From Candidatus Electrothrix communis (lineage in GTDB: Bacteria; Desulfobacterota; Desulfobulbia; Desulfobulbales; Desulfobulbaceae): 64,000 nt of DNA. The position numbers and the translations under genes were made by a program. The notes below the pieces were generated by a model, which saw only the letters and a list, made by a program, of their open reading frames with translations, was not told the origin of the DNA and ran no database searches. Of the stretch, positions 1 to 8,958 are shown piece after piece. Location: assembly GCA_030644725.1 (NCBI GenBank), contig CP130629.1, positions 4,541,501 through 4,605,500 on the forward strand. Direction: 5' to 3'. How positions within the stretch are numbered: position 1 is the first letter of the stretch; each line of letters begins with the position of its first letter.

Positions 1-116
1 GATGCGTAGAGTATAAAAAAAAATGCTCTTTACGCAAGGAAGATATTCTCAAAAAAAATCATATTTTGATTCCCTCGTATCGGGTCAGAGGGAGCCGAAG
101 CTCCCGTCTGCCCACA

Positions 117-146
117 GAACCGTGCGTACGGGTCCGTACACGGCTC
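117..146 (-). ncRNA. Group II intron domain V hairpin
   Basis: On the minus strand this is a stem-loop starting GAGCCGTGTACGG and closing with CGTACGCACGGTTC. This matches the length and ends of catalytic domain V in bacterial group II introns (GAGCCG...CGGTTC). It is followed by a GGGAGCTTCGGCTCCC hairpin at 90-105 that fits domain VI. It sits about 145 bp downstream of the maturase stop codon, the expected position. Confidence 0.75.
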
Positions 147-291
147 CTCATGTAACTCGTATCCATTGATGAAGCGGATCCAATCCCGTTGCCTTTCTGT
201 TGATCTTATCCACTGCCCTGCTACATCTATAAACCATTGGACAGTATAACCCCTCGTTAAAGCAAAGGTGTTGGACAAGACCCAACGACCG

Positions 292-1630
292 TTATTCGAG
301 AATACCGAAGCGGCTAGCCTCCAGGAAACCCCCTCTTTTGATAAGTTTCCTGAACAGATAGCGGCGCTTCTTCTGCTGGTCAACAAAGCGAGACCGGAGT
401 CTCCTTCGTATGTGCGCTTCGATGGCTTGAAGTTGGGAAGGGTACTGAGTCATCATATAGTAGCCTGACCACCCTATATACCAGCTATTAATTCGTTTCA
501 TCGTCACTTCCAGTGGTTGGTGCGTTCCGCGCGGGGTCAACTCCTTGACTTTCAGCATGGCTCTCTTTATAGACTGAGCGGAAATCACTATTGCACCGTC
601 TATGATTGTCAGCCCCAGAAATTTAACATCCCGAGACCGGCCAACCCTGCTTTTGTCTTTGTTGATTTTCAGCTTGAGTTTGCCTTCAATAAATTTGCTG
701 ATACTCTTCATTATCCGTTCCGCTGATTTAGGCGTACGAACAAAAATATTACAGTCATCAGAAAATCGACAAAATTCAAGCCCCCTTTGCTCAAGCTCCT
801 TATCTAATTCGTCCAGAACCACATTACTCAATAATGGACTCAAAGGGCTTCCTTGAGGTGTCCCTTCCTCGCTGGGTGTCACCAGACCGTCTTTCATGAT
901 ACCACTTCGCAGCGTCATGCCGATCAAGCGTAGTACCTGCTTGTCGTCAATATGCGCGGAGAGGAGATAGATAAGACGGTCGTGATTAACCCGGTCGAAA
1001 AACTTTGATAAATCAATGTCAACAACATACTCTGGGCTTGGTTCTAACTTCGGCCATTGTGCAGAAACAACCTGTGCCTCTACGGATATTCTGCTAATTT
1101 TGTGATCTTATTTGCGCATCAAATGTCAGTCGTAAATTAATTGGCCGAACTTAGAACCAAGCCCCATACTCTTTCCCGCTCTTTACAATCCGCTGTGCTG
1201 CTTCCACGGCTTGTCGTTGGCTGTAACCAGGACGCAAACCATAGCTATGGTCTGAAAAGGTCAGGTCGAGTATGGGCTCAAGAAGCTGTTTAAGCGTTGC
1301 CTGGACGACTCTGTCACGTACACAAGGTACTCCTAGCAAGCGAACTCCAGCTCCTTTACCGGGCTTGGGTATTTCTACCCGGCGTACCGGGTTTGTTTTA
1401 TACGTCCAGCTTCCAATTTCTCCCAGAAGCTGCACCAGTTCCTCTTCAAGACGGCTCTCGAAATCCTGAATGGTCACACCATCTATTCCTGGTGAGCCAC
1501 CGTTCTTCTTTACCGCTTTAAACCCCGCTTCCAGACTGCTCTGGTCACAAAGTTTCTCAAAGAGACTCCTCTCATCAACGAACAGGTTCAGTTGTCTCGT
1601 TTTGCTTTTCATTTTGAGTTGCCTCTTCAT
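292..1630 (-). pseudogene. ltrA: Group II intron reverse transcriptase/maturase, split by a MITE
   Basis: The N-terminal piece (1630 to about 1165) carries the RT-0/RT-1 region (NGGSPGIDGVTIQDFE; GLRPGYSQRQAVEAAQ). The C-terminal piece (from about 1025 to 292) carries the RT core (EGTPQGSPLSPLLSNVVLDE; FCRFSDDCNIFV, where the usual YADD is FSDD), the thumb and a maturase-like tail. A 131-bp insertion at 1034-1164 ends the first piece after KSGKEYGAWF. Removing the insertion and one 8-bp target copy restores an uninterrupted frame reading KEY-VVDIDLSKFFDRVNHDRL, the canonical RT palm motif. The ancestral product was therefore full length. Now the N-terminal piece lacks the catalytic core and the C-terminal piece lacks a natural start. 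Confidence 0.9.
1034..1164. mobile_element. 131-bp MITE with 23-bp inverted termini and 8-bp target duplication
   Basis: The terminal inverted repeats are 1034-1056 and 1142-1164, 23 bp long with one mismatch, beginning GGGCTTGGTTCTAA. The element is flanked by identical 8-bp direct repeats CATACTCT at 1026-1033 and 1165-1172. It codes for nothing. Excision exactly restores the group II intron reverse transcriptase frame, which proves insertion. It would need a transposase in trans. GG-starting ends and an 8-bp duplication would fit ISL3- or IS256-like enzymes, but no transposase with these ends is in the window, so the family is open. Confidence 0.9.
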
Positions 1631-2384
1631 CGTCCCGCATCTCCCTTAATATAGCAGAATATATACGTCTTCCCTGAAAAGGAGACTCCTATGGCTGAAC
1701 TCGCGGCGACCACTATTCTGAGACTCTGTTCCATGTCACATGTTCCGCCCTTCGGCTCCAGCATCACTGTCGCTTTCCGATAGTTTTACCCTCAGATACG
1801 TCACCGCATCCTCATCAGCTACCGGTTTTACGCCTACTATGGCTTCATCTGAAGACCCTCTGTCCATAACGGTAACATTTCTGCACCGCTTAGGGCACGG
1901 TTGTCGCAGTTACAACCGGCCCGGCATGCAGACGGCCCCTCACCGGGTAAGATCACGCACTTTCGTTGCCCACTCACCTCCTATACCCCACGGAATACGG
2001 AAGGATATCGGGCTTCGGTAGCCAACGGTACCTCGCCCTTTCCGTGAAGCCTACCAGAGGTTCACACCGAGTTTGAGTGACAAGTTTGACTTAGGCTTCC
2101 TTCAGATCCCTCATTGGCTATCCTTCACCGTTATTCCCTCCTCGGGTAGATCAAGATAGTTTCTTCGGGCACCCTTGCCATCATCTACATATTCCCTCCT
2201 TCAGGGTTATGACTGGACTCTCACCAGCTAGTTCGTGACCATGCCGGTCGCACGTCCTCAACGTTCCTTCGTTGATTTCTGGCGGTACTTTTTAGCTTAA
2301 AAAATATTTAAAAAAATGCTTGCTGAATTTTTGGCCTGTGTTAAGGGGTACTTGTATTTCCGTGTTATTGTGGTGTCATGAAGT

Positions 2385-2505
2385 ATGGTGAAAAAAAATG
2401 ATGGTGAAAAAGGGATTTTTTGGTATCATATAAATGAAATGGTGAAAAAATGATGGTGAAAAAGGGATTTTTTGGTATCATATAAATGAAATGGTGAAAA
2501 AGGGA
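2385..2505 (+). repeat. Tandem leader repeat (about 53 bp, two full copies plus a partial third)
   Basis: Copy 1 runs 2385-2438, copy 2 runs 2439-2490 and a partial copy 3 starts at 2491 and merges with the start of the collagen-like gene. Each copy contains ATGGTGAAAAAGGGA and, in the full copies, GGTATCATATAAATGA. The AAAAAGGGA of the third copy is the likely ribosome-binding site of the gene at 2515. The duplication therefore multiplies a ribosome-binding segment and an AT-rich promoter-like segment. Confidence 0.85.
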
Positions 2506-2514
2506 ATTTAAAAA

Positions 2515-4386
2515 ATGAATATTGCAACTGTTACATTACTCTTTTCATTGCTTTTTTTGTCGCCGTTAATAGCTCATTCAGGGCAAAAAGAAAGCTGTGA
2601 GGGAGCATTCGCTTACGGACCAGAGGAGTTAGACGATTTTCTTAATACAAAGCGATGGGGATGGCAGATTACCATTGAAGATGGTGAGGAAGTCGAGACA
2701 CCGATCTATGCAGGAGCAGCAAGGAACGATATCAATAAGGGCGTTCAAGTGGGTAAGCTCCATATTACCTATCTGAACGAGACGGTTACGACCTCTTTTT
2801 TTATGTTTGATGGTTCGGTTATGAGTCAAACTGCTCTCTATGTTGGTGATAAGAAGACGCCTTACGCAGCACCAGGGAAATATGGCAATAATCATGAAGA
2901 CCTAGTGAGCGGTTTTGAAGATTCATATGAGATTGATGTCTCGTCATATTCAGGGGGGGCAGTGTATGTCGTTGCTTACGCAGAGGTTTGTTCCGGGGGT
3001 GGGTCTGGATCGGGGACAGGATTGGGGACAGGGGAGGACTGTGAAGAGACAGATTTTTCCTGGAGTGGGAGTTGGAGTTCCGGTAAGACGTATGTTTCTG
3101 GAAATATTGTTCAATACGACGGGAGCTCCTATATAAATATCTGTTGCGAGTCAAATCAAGGAGTGTCTCCTGCTAAGGATTTTGCTCCGCAGGGATGTTG
3201 GGACCTCATGGTGAGCAGGGGCGATACCGGTGAAGTCGGAGCTCAAGGTCCTCAGGGTGAGAAAGGGGAGAAGGGCGATACCGGTGAAGTCGGAGCTCAA
3301 GGACCTCAGGGTGAGCAAGGGGAGAAGGGCGATACCGGTGAAGTCGGAGCTCAAGGTCCTCAGGGTGAGAAAGGGGAGAAGGGCGATACTGGTGAAGTCG
3401 GAGCTCAAGGTCCTCAGGGTGAGAAAGGGGACAAGGGCGATACCGGTGATGTCGGAGCTCAAGGTCCTCAGGGTGAGCAAGGGGAGAAGGGCGATACCGG
3501 TGAAGTCGGAGCTCAAGGTCCTCAGGGTGAGCAAGGGGAGAAGGGCGATACCGGTGAAGTCGGAGCTCAAGGTCCTCAGGGTGAGCAAGGGGAGAAGGGC
3601 GATACCGGTGAAGTCGGAGCTCAAGGTCCTCAGGGTGAGCAAGGGGAGAAGGGCGATACCGGTGAAGTCGGAGCTCAAGGACCTCAGGGTGAGCAAGGGG
3701 AGAAGGGCGATACCGGTGAAGTCGGAGCTCAAGGTCCTCAGGGTGAGAAAGGGGAGAAGGGCGATACTGGTGAAGTCGGAGCTCAAGGTCCTCAGGGTGA
3801 GAAAGGGGACAAGGGCGATACCGGTGATGTTGGAGTTCAAGGTCCTCAGGGTGAGAAAGGGGACAAGGGCGATACAGGCGACGCCGGAGCTCAAGGTCCT
3901 CAAGGCGAGAAAGGGGATAAGGGCGATACCGGTGATGTTGGAGCTCAAGGTCCTCAGGGTGAGCAAGGGGACAAGGGCGATACCGGTGATGTCGGTGTTC
4001 AAGGTCTTCAGGGTGAACGAGGATCAAGGGGGCCTATAGGTCCGAATGGACCTATGGGGCCGAGAGGTGAGCAAGGGCCAAGAGGGCCTATTGGCCCGAA
4101 TGGACCTATGGGTCCGAGAGGCGAACAGGGGCCAAGGGGGCTCATTGGTCCGATAGGTGAGCCCGGCCCGCAGGGTCCTAAAGGAGATGTCGGACCTCAA
4201 GGTGAGCAAGGGGAAAAGGGTGGTTTGCTGAAGAAAAAAACACCTGCTATAGATCCTTTAGAAAAGAGTTCCAAAAAAACTTCGTCCTCCTCAAGGCTTG
4301 GGATGGGCCAATTCTGCCCGGAAGGAGAGTTTATGAAGGGTATTACTTCGGCAGGTAAAATTATATGTGAATCTATCAGGTTGTGA
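2515..4386 (+). CDS. Secreted collagen-like (Gly-X-Y) repeat protein
   Basis: The 623-residue product begins with a signal peptide (about residues 1-23, [16 protein letters not shown]). An N-terminal globular region spans about 24-180. A short module at about 185-230 ([20 protein letters not shown] ... CW) resembles chitinase-type carbohydrate-binding modules (CBM5/12). Residues 236-569 are uninterrupted Gly-X-Y triplets, including 14 or so near-identical 18-residue units of the type [19 protein letters not shown] Lys/Ser-rich linker and a small Cys-containing tail ([11 protein letters not shown]...IICES) follow. It is probably a trimeric, rod-like surface protein. Start: ATG 12 bp after AAAAAGGGA. 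Three small exported proteins follow on the same strand. The role in adhesion or as a filament is inferred. Confidence 0.85.
   Translation: MNIATVTLLFSLLFLSPLIAHSGQKESCEGAFAYGPEELDDFLNTKRWGWQITIEDGEEVETPIYAGAARNDINKGVQVGKLHITYLNETVTTSFFMFDGSVMSQTALYVGDKKTPYAAPGKYGNNHEDLVSGFEDSYEIDVSSYSGGAVYVVAYAEVCSGGGSGSGTGLGTGEDCEETDFSWSGSWSSGKTYVSGNIVQYDGSSYINICCESNQGVSPAKDFAPQGCWDLMVSRGDTGEVGAQGPQGEKGEKGDTGEVGAQGPQGEQGEKGDTGEVGAQGPQGEKGEKGDTGEVGAQGPQGEKGDKGDTGDVGAQGPQGEQGEKGDTGEVGAQGPQGEQGEKGDTGEVGAQGPQGEQGEKGDTGEVGAQGPQGEQGEKGDTGEVGAQGPQGEQGEKGDTGEVGAQGPQGEKGEKGDTGEVGAQGPQGEKGDKGDTGDVGVQGPQGEKGDKGDTGDAGAQGPQGEKGDKGDTGDVGAQGPQGEQGDKGDTGDVGVQGLQGERGSRGPIGPNGPMGPRGEQGPRGPIGPNGPMGPRGEQGPRGLIGPIGEPGPQGPKGDVGPQGEQGEKGGLLKKKTPAIDPLEKSSKKTSSSSRLGMGQFCPEGEFMKGITSAGKIICESIRL
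3220..4221 (+). repeat. 54-bp tandem repeats encoding the collagen-like domain
   Basis: About 14 near-identical 54-bp units (18 residues each) run from 3220 to about 3990, followed by divergent [18 protein letters not shown]-type units to about 4221. Variation is mostly Glu/Gln/Lys and Glu/Asp swaps at fixed positions. The near identity at DNA level suggests recent expansion by recombination or slippage, so copy number is likely to vary between strains and assembly through this stretch should be checked with long reads. Confidence 0.9.
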
Positions 4387-4422
4387 TTGATAATGTTTTC
4401 CTTGAAAAGGAGGGATGGTGTG

Positions 4423-4815
4423 GTGAATCTGAAGAAGATAGGATTGAAAGAGAGTGTATTGTTGCTCGCATTGCTTTTCTGCGTAAGTTTTGCCGGGAGA
4501 GCAGGGGCTATAGACTTGGCTCTTCCTCTGTCAATTCATGAAATTTTATCGCCGGAGCAGATTGGAAAAGTCAGAGCCAGCAATGCTCTCAAGACTGTTC
4601 AGCAAAGCGAAGGGAGGAAAACTATTAAAAATCAGATAGTTAATAATGTTCCGGCCATGCGGAAGATGATGGGTGCGCGTTTAGGCCGTACCATGAACTC
4701 CAAACTCAGTGCTCAAGTAGAGAAAAAAACGATATTAAAATCAGAAGCATTTGACTCGGAACCAACGATTCAGGCGACTTCTGCATCTGATGCGGTGACG
4801 ACAAAGAATGAATAA
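4423..4815 (+). CDS. Small exported protein, family member 1
   Basis: I take the start as GTG 4423 (or GTG 4420) because AAAAGGAGG at 4405-4413 lies just upstream; the in-frame TTG 4387 and ATG 4393 lie before this site. The product is about 130 residues with a signal peptide (VLLLALLFCVSFAGRAGA). The mature part is short, basic and low in aromatic residues. Its IHEILSPEQIGKVRASNALK matches IRDILSTAQIDELKANESVK of the next gene, so the two are paralogues. It starts 36 bp after the collagen-like gene and is probably co-transcribed with it. Function unknown; an envelope or surface partner of the collagen-like protein is an inference from position. Confidence 0.7.
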   Translation: MNLKKIGLKESVLLLALLFCVSFAGRAGAIDLALPLSIHEILSPEQIGKVRASNALKTVQQSEGRKTIKNQIVNNVPAMRKMMGARLGRTMNSKLSAQVEKKTILKSEAFDSEPTIQATSASDAVTTKNE

Positions 4816-4850
4816 GGGATCAGATCATGTAGGTAAATAAGGAGCTATTT

Positions 4851-5288
4851 ATGATGATACGCTGTGCTTGTCCAACATTGTTTATTATATTTTCAATCCT
4901 GTTGGGATGTGCTGGTACGTCGGAGGCCCAGGTTATTCTTTCTGATTCAATTCGTGATATTTTATCAACAGCGCAGATTGATGAGTTAAAGGCAAATGAA
5001 TCAGTGAAGGCTATTAAAAAGGCCAAGAGAGATGAGAAACGGAATACAGCGTCCGCTGGAGTTTTTCGCGAGATACTCAATCCGATACCAGGGCAGGCCC
5101 CCTTCATAGACTACGTGAGGCGTGTTGTGGGAAACGGGTATGGGCTAGAATCAAACGTAGGAGTGCAAACAATTTTTACAAATAATACAAAGGAGTTGAA
5201 TCAAAGGGCGTCGCTTTCAGACCCTAATAACGCTGACGGACTGGCAGTTCGGTTTGCGCCCTCTGATGAAGAGTTAGGTGTTCAATAG
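4851..5288 (+). CDS. Small exported protein or lipoprotein, family member 2
   Basis: The 145-residue product has a signal sequence ending in a lipobox-like LLGC (Cys about 20), so lipidation is possible, though AGTSEAQ could also be a signal peptidase I site. Start: ATG 4851 after AAGGAG. It shares the ILSxxQI segment with the preceding gene and a C-terminal DPNNADGLAVRFAPS motif with the following gene (SPDNPDGAVFLFAPS). It thus links the three genes into one family. No known domain was recognised. Confidence 0.7.
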   Translation: MMIRCACPTLFIIFSILLGCAGTSEAQVILSDSIRDILSTAQIDELKANESVKAIKKAKRDEKRNTASAGVFREILNPIPGQAPFIDYVRRVVGNGYGLESNVGVQTIFTNNTKELNQRASLSDPNNADGLAVRFAPSDEELGVQ

Positions 5289-5370
5289 AGAACCTTATAC
5301 CAGCTAGGCTATATAAAAGTCATCAGGTAGATAGGGAGAGCAGAAGTTCAACAATAGAAAGGGGGATAAT

Positions 5371-5811
5371 ATGTTATTGATTGACAAAAAGATATATTTT
5401 TGGTTATTATTGGCGGTGCTCGCATCTCCTGCCTTGATCAATCAGGCAAGAGCGATCTCCATAGAAATACCCGTGAAAGCAACAAATCCATTAATTGAGC
5501 CTGCTGTTAGTGAAACTCTGGCGAGTCCTCAATTAGCAGCCATGAGGGAATTAGTGGTTAAACCAACGGTTGTAGGGCAGTCCAGCCTGAACTATGATGA
5601 AGCGGGAGCCCCGATTCTTCATACTGTAGATGAAACTACTGGTGAACTAAAGTCGGTTCTTCCTATGCAGGATGTATTGGAACCGCTGATGCAAGAGACT
5701 ATTATGGCGCAGATGATGGAGTCTCTTTCCAGTCCAGACAATCCAGATGGGGCAGTGTTTCTCTTTGCCCCGTCTTTCGTGAAAGACATTTACTTCCCCC
5801 CTGCGCAATGA
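5371..5811 (+). CDS. Small exported protein, family member 3
   Basis: The 146-residue product has a signal peptide (YFWLLLAVLASPALINQARA). Start: ATG 5371 after AAAGGGGG. The mature part has TLASPQL near the N-terminus, a central DEAGAPILHTVDETTGELKS segment, and a C-terminal SPDNPDGAVFLFAPS matching the previous gene. It is the last gene of the apparent collagen-like locus, ahead of a strong terminator. Function unknown. Confidence 0.7.
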   Translation: MLLIDKKIYFWLLLAVLASPALINQARAISIEIPVKATNPLIEPAVSETLASPQLAAMRELVVKPTVVGQSSLNYDEAGAPILHTVDETTGELKSVLPMQDVLEPLMQETIMAQMMESLSSPDNPDGAVFLFAPSFVKDIYFPPAQ

Positions 5812-5950
5812 TGACAATCAGTTTTAAGGAATGAGTCTGAAATAACTTTCCCCTTTGTCTCCCCGAGACGCACGGTATGACGGGCATTGCTACCCCCAAA
5901 AGCGGCAGTTATTAAAGGCTCATTCCTAAGCAGGTGCGCCGCATGGAGTA

Positions 5951-5990
5951 AGAATGAAGCGAAGGCCTTCATGGGTACTCGCTTCATTCT
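5951..5990. terminator. Bidirectional terminator between the collagen-like locus and mutS
   Basis: A perfect 12-bp inverted repeat (AGAATGAAGCGA at 5951-5962, TCGCTTCATTCT at 5979-5990) with a 16-nt loop is followed by CGTTTT. It sits between convergent genes, so it may serve both strands. Confidence 0.65.
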
Positions 5991-6017
5991 CGTTTTCCCC
6001 CTCTTGCTGATAGTTTT

Positions 6018-8699
6018 CTACCTCAAAAGACCCACCAACTCATAAATCAACTCCTGAGCCTGCCTCGGCGTAAGCTCATCCGGGTCAATCTCTTTCAGTC
6101 GATCACGCACCGGATCTTCTTTAGGCGGAAACAGGCTCATCTGGCAGTATGGCTCCTGTTTTCTTTCCCGCACAGACACCGTAATGGTCGGTTCCCCGGT
6201 CGCAGTGAATTCCCCTTGTTCAATATTGGTAAGAATTTCCTGAGCACGGGCAACCACATGATCGGGAACACCAGCTAGGGCAGCCACCTGAATTCCATAG
6301 CTGCGGCTGGCCGCGCCTTGAACCAGTTTGTGGAGAAAGTGAATCCGATTATCCTGCTCCCGCACGGCAATGGAGTAGTTCTGGATTCGCTCGTGGGTGG
6401 TGGCCAGGTCGGTCAGTTCATGATAATGGGTGGCGAACATAGTCTTGACCCCGCGCCCGTTCTTATCGGCCAGCTCCTCGGCCACGGCCCAGGCAATAGC
6501 AAGGCCATCATAGGTGGAAGTGCCACGCCCGATCTCATCCAGGATCACCAGGCTATGCTCGGTGGCATTATTCAGGATATTGGCGGTCTCATTCATCTCC
6601 ACCATAAAGGTGGACTGGCCCCGGCGCAGGTCATCCATTGCCCCGACCCTAGTGAAAATGCGGTCCACAATGCCGATCTCGGCCCGGTCCGCCGGAACAA
6701 AGCTGCCGATATGGGCCATAAGGACGATCAGGGCGGTCTGGCGGAGCACCGTGGATTTACCAGCCATGTTGGGGCCGGTGATGATCAACAGCTCGTTTTT
6801 TTCCTGGTCCAGATGGACATCATTGGGCACAAAACTGCCCGGATCCAGAGAACGCTCTATAACCGGATGACGACCTTCAATGATAGAAACGGTGCGCTTC
6901 TCCGTGATAAGCGGGCGGGTGTATTGGTAGCGGTCTGCGGCGCGGGCTAGACTGACCAGAAAGTCGGTGCGGGCGATGCAAAGGGCTGCTGCCAGCAGAC
7001 GTTCGCTCTGGCTCGCAATCTTTTCCCGGATTTCAAGAAAGAGGGAGTATTCCAGGGTCAGTCGCTTTTCCTGGGCTGTCGAGATCTTCTCTTCCAGTTC
7101 CTTGAGTTCAGGGGTGATAAAACGCTCCGCATTAGCCAAGGTCTGCTTGCGGATAAAGTCCTCGGGCAACTCTCCTTTCTGGGCACGACTGACCTCGAAG
7201 TAATAGCCGAACACCCTGTTGAAGCCCACCTTGAGCTTGGCAATGCCGGTGCGCTCCCGTTCCTTGGCCTCAAGATTGAGGATCAGCTGTTTACCGTCCC
7301 GGAGCAGATAAATTAACTCGTCCAGCTCCTCGTGAAAACCTTCTCGGATCAGCCGTCCCTCACGCAGAGTCACCGGGGCATCATCGCGGATGGCCTTATA
7401 GATCAGCTCGTGAAGGTCGAACAGTGGGTCCAGCTCCAGGCCGATCTCCTGAAGCAGACCGCCGGGCGTATTCATGAGCAGTTTTTTCAGCTCCGGCAGC
7501 TGGCCCAGAGATTGTTTGAGCGCGGCCATGTCCCGAGCATTGCCGTGCCCCAGGATGAGCCGACTACAGAGCCGCTCGATATCATAAATACCAGCCAGCA
7601 GATCCTGAAGCTCCCGGCGCAGGAGGGTATCGTTTTGCAGGATTTCTACAGCGCTGAGCCGCTGCTCAATCTTTTCCGGGGCTTGGAGGGGAAAGAGCAG
7701 GCGCTGGCGCAGCAGACGGGCACCCATAGGCGTTGAGGTCAGGTCAAGTACTGAGAGCAACGAGCCCTTACGCTTACCGCCGATAATGGTCTCGGTCAGC
7801 TCCAGGTTACGGCGAGAGGATTCGTCAATAATCAGAAAACCTGAGCGGGTGAGCAGGCTCAGTTGGCGGATAAAGGAGAGGTCGGTCTTTTGGGTTTCCT
7901 GGATATAGGTGAGCAGGGCACCGGCAGCGCAGGTTCCAGTTTCCAGTTCCTGGCAACCGAAGCCAGCTAGGCTGCTGGTTTCAAAATGCTCATTCAGGGT
8001 GGTCAGGGCTGTGTCGTAGGTAAATGACCATGCCTGCCGCTCAGTCAGGCAGAGTCCTGGAATGAGGGTACACAGCATGTCGCTGAGCAGGGCAAGGGAT
8101 TCCGCTTCCTCGTCGGCGATGAGCAGCTCTGCCGGTTGCATCCGGGTGATCTCGTCAATGACCGGGTCAAGGTTTTCATCTTGCAGCGGAATCTCGCTGA
8201 TAAGAAAATTTCCGGTGGAAACATCCAGAAAACTCAGGCCGACCGTGAGTAGCTTCTGTCCCTTGCGGGCCGCTGTCAGGGTGCAGACAAAGGTGTTGCT
8301 CTTCTCATCCAGGAGTTGATCGTCCGTGGTTACGCCGGGGGTGACCACCCGGACTACCTCCCGTTTGACAATGCCCTTGGCCTCTTTCGGGTCTTCAGTC
8401 TGCTCGCAGAGAGCCACCCGATAGCCCGCCTTGACCATCTTGCTCAGGTAGCCGGAAACGGCATGATAGGGCACTCCGCACATGGGGACTTGATTCTCAT
8501 TCCCCTTATTGCGTGAGGTCAGGGTGATGCCCAGCACCCGCGAGGCGGTCTCGGCGTCCTCAAAGAACATCTCGTAAAAGTCGCCCATTCGATAAAAGAG
8601 GATTGTGCCTGGATGCTGCTCCTTAATTTCCAGGTACTGACGGAGCATTGGGGTGATTTTTGGGCCGGTGGGTTGGGTTGGGTTGGTCTTGGCGGACAC
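6018..8699 (-). CDS. mutS: DNA mismatch repair protein MutS
   Basis: The 893-residue protein recognises mismatches and starts methyl-independent or MutL-coupled repair in the cytoplasm. Visible motifs: the mismatch-binding Phe-X-Glu in MGDFYEMFFEDA (about residue 45), Walker A GPNMAGKST, Walker B LVILDEIGRGTSTYDG, and the C-terminal helix-turn-helix with a final dimerisation tail (DELTPRQAQELIYELVGLL). The length is normal for MutS1. The start is a GTG at 8699, with PKITPMLRQYLEIKEQHP close behind as in homologues. It stands alone, facing the collagen-like locus. Confidence 0.98.
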   Translation of the reverse strand: MSAKTNPTQPTGPKITPMLRQYLEIKEQHPGTILFYRMGDFYEMFFEDAETASRVLGITLTSRNKGNENQVPMCGVPYHAVSGYLSKMVKAGYRVALCEQTEDPKEAKGIVKREVVRVVTPGVTTDDQLLDEKSNTFVCTLTAARKGQKLLTVGLSFLDVSTGNFLISEIPLQDENLDPVIDEITRMQPAELLIADEEAESLALLSDMLCTLIPGLCLTERQAWSFTYDTALTTLNEHFETSSLAGFGCQELETGTCAAGALLTYIQETQKTDLSFIRQLSLLTRSGFLIIDESSRRNLELTETIIGGKRKGSLLSVLDLTSTPMGARLLRQRLLFPLQAPEKIEQRLSAVEILQNDTLLRRELQDLLAGIYDIERLCSRLILGHGNARDMAALKQSLGQLPELKKLLMNTPGGLLQEIGLELDPLFDLHELIYKAIRDDAPVTLREGRLIREGFHEELDELIYLLRDGKQLILNLEAKERERTGIAKLKVGFNRVFGYYFEVSRAQKGELPEDFIRKQTLANAERFITPELKELEEKISTAQEKRLTLEYSLFLEIREKIASQSERLLAAALCIARTDFLVSLARAADRYQYTRPLITEKRTVSIIEGRHPVIERSLDPGSFVPNDVHLDQEKNELLIITGPNMAGKSTVLRQTALIVLMAHIGSFVPADRAEIGIVDRIFTRVGAMDDLRRGQSTFMVEMNETANILNNATEHSLVILDEIGRGTSTYDGLAIAWAVAEELADKNGRGVKTMFATHYHELTDLATTHERIQNYSIAVREQDNRIHFLHKLVQGAASRSYGIQVAALAGVPDHVVARAQEILTNIEQGEFTATGEPTITVSVRERKQEPYCQMSLFPPKEDPVRDRLKEIDPDELTPRQAQELIYELVGLLR

Positions 8700-8958
8700 G
8701 GGCTGTTTTCTTTCGGTTAGGGTTAACTGGTCGGAACAGGCTATAAAACTCTTTGATCAGGAAGAGTAGAGGGCGGGACTGCTTTTGTCAAGAAGATATC
8801 AGGGAAAAAGGTTGTGATATTGCGGGGTGGATGGCTTGGATCTGGGAAAAGCAGGGGAAATTGAAAAGGGGGTATCGAAAAAGGTACTGGTAGGGTTCAG
8901 GGGAAGTTACCAGTGAGTTCTGACAGAATTGCTTTCTTTGCATGTACCACTCCAGTTG

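Larger units (their letters stand above)
77..2253 (-). mobile_element. Group II intron, ORF-containing, interrupted by a MITE
   Basis: The minus strand starts at 2253 with GTGCGAC and continues into the GTCACGAACTAGCTGGTGAG segment near 2240-2219, the usual 5' end of bacterial group II introns. The 3' end holds a domain V-like hairpin (117-146), a domain VI-like hairpin (90-105) and a terminal CCCGATAC ending at 77. The maturase ORF lies between, so 1631-2253, which has no gene, is the 5' ribozyme portion (domains I-IV). The boundaries are inferred from consensus, not from an intronless allele. The flanking exon DNA is AT-rich and codes for nothing I recognise. The intron is probably immobile by itself because its reverse transcriptase is split. 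Confidence 0.8.

Noticed and set aside
30-386. A 118-residue minus-strand frame over the intron 3' end
   Set aside because: It runs through the domain V and VI hairpins and so is not expected to be a gene.
1740-2021. A 93-residue plus-strand open frame
   Set aside because: It lies opposite the group II intron ribozyme domains and has no family features.
3151-4027. Long minus- and plus-frame alternatives across the collagen repeats
   Set aside because: Low-complexity Leu/Arg-rich shadows of the Gly-X-Y repeats without ribosome sites.
3220-4221. Regular repeats as a possible CRISPR array
   Set aside because: Units are contiguous coding repeats with no unique spacers; the same holds for 42846-46340.
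6318-6950. Plus-strand open frame inside mutS
   Set aside because: Shadow of the conserved MutS ATPase region.
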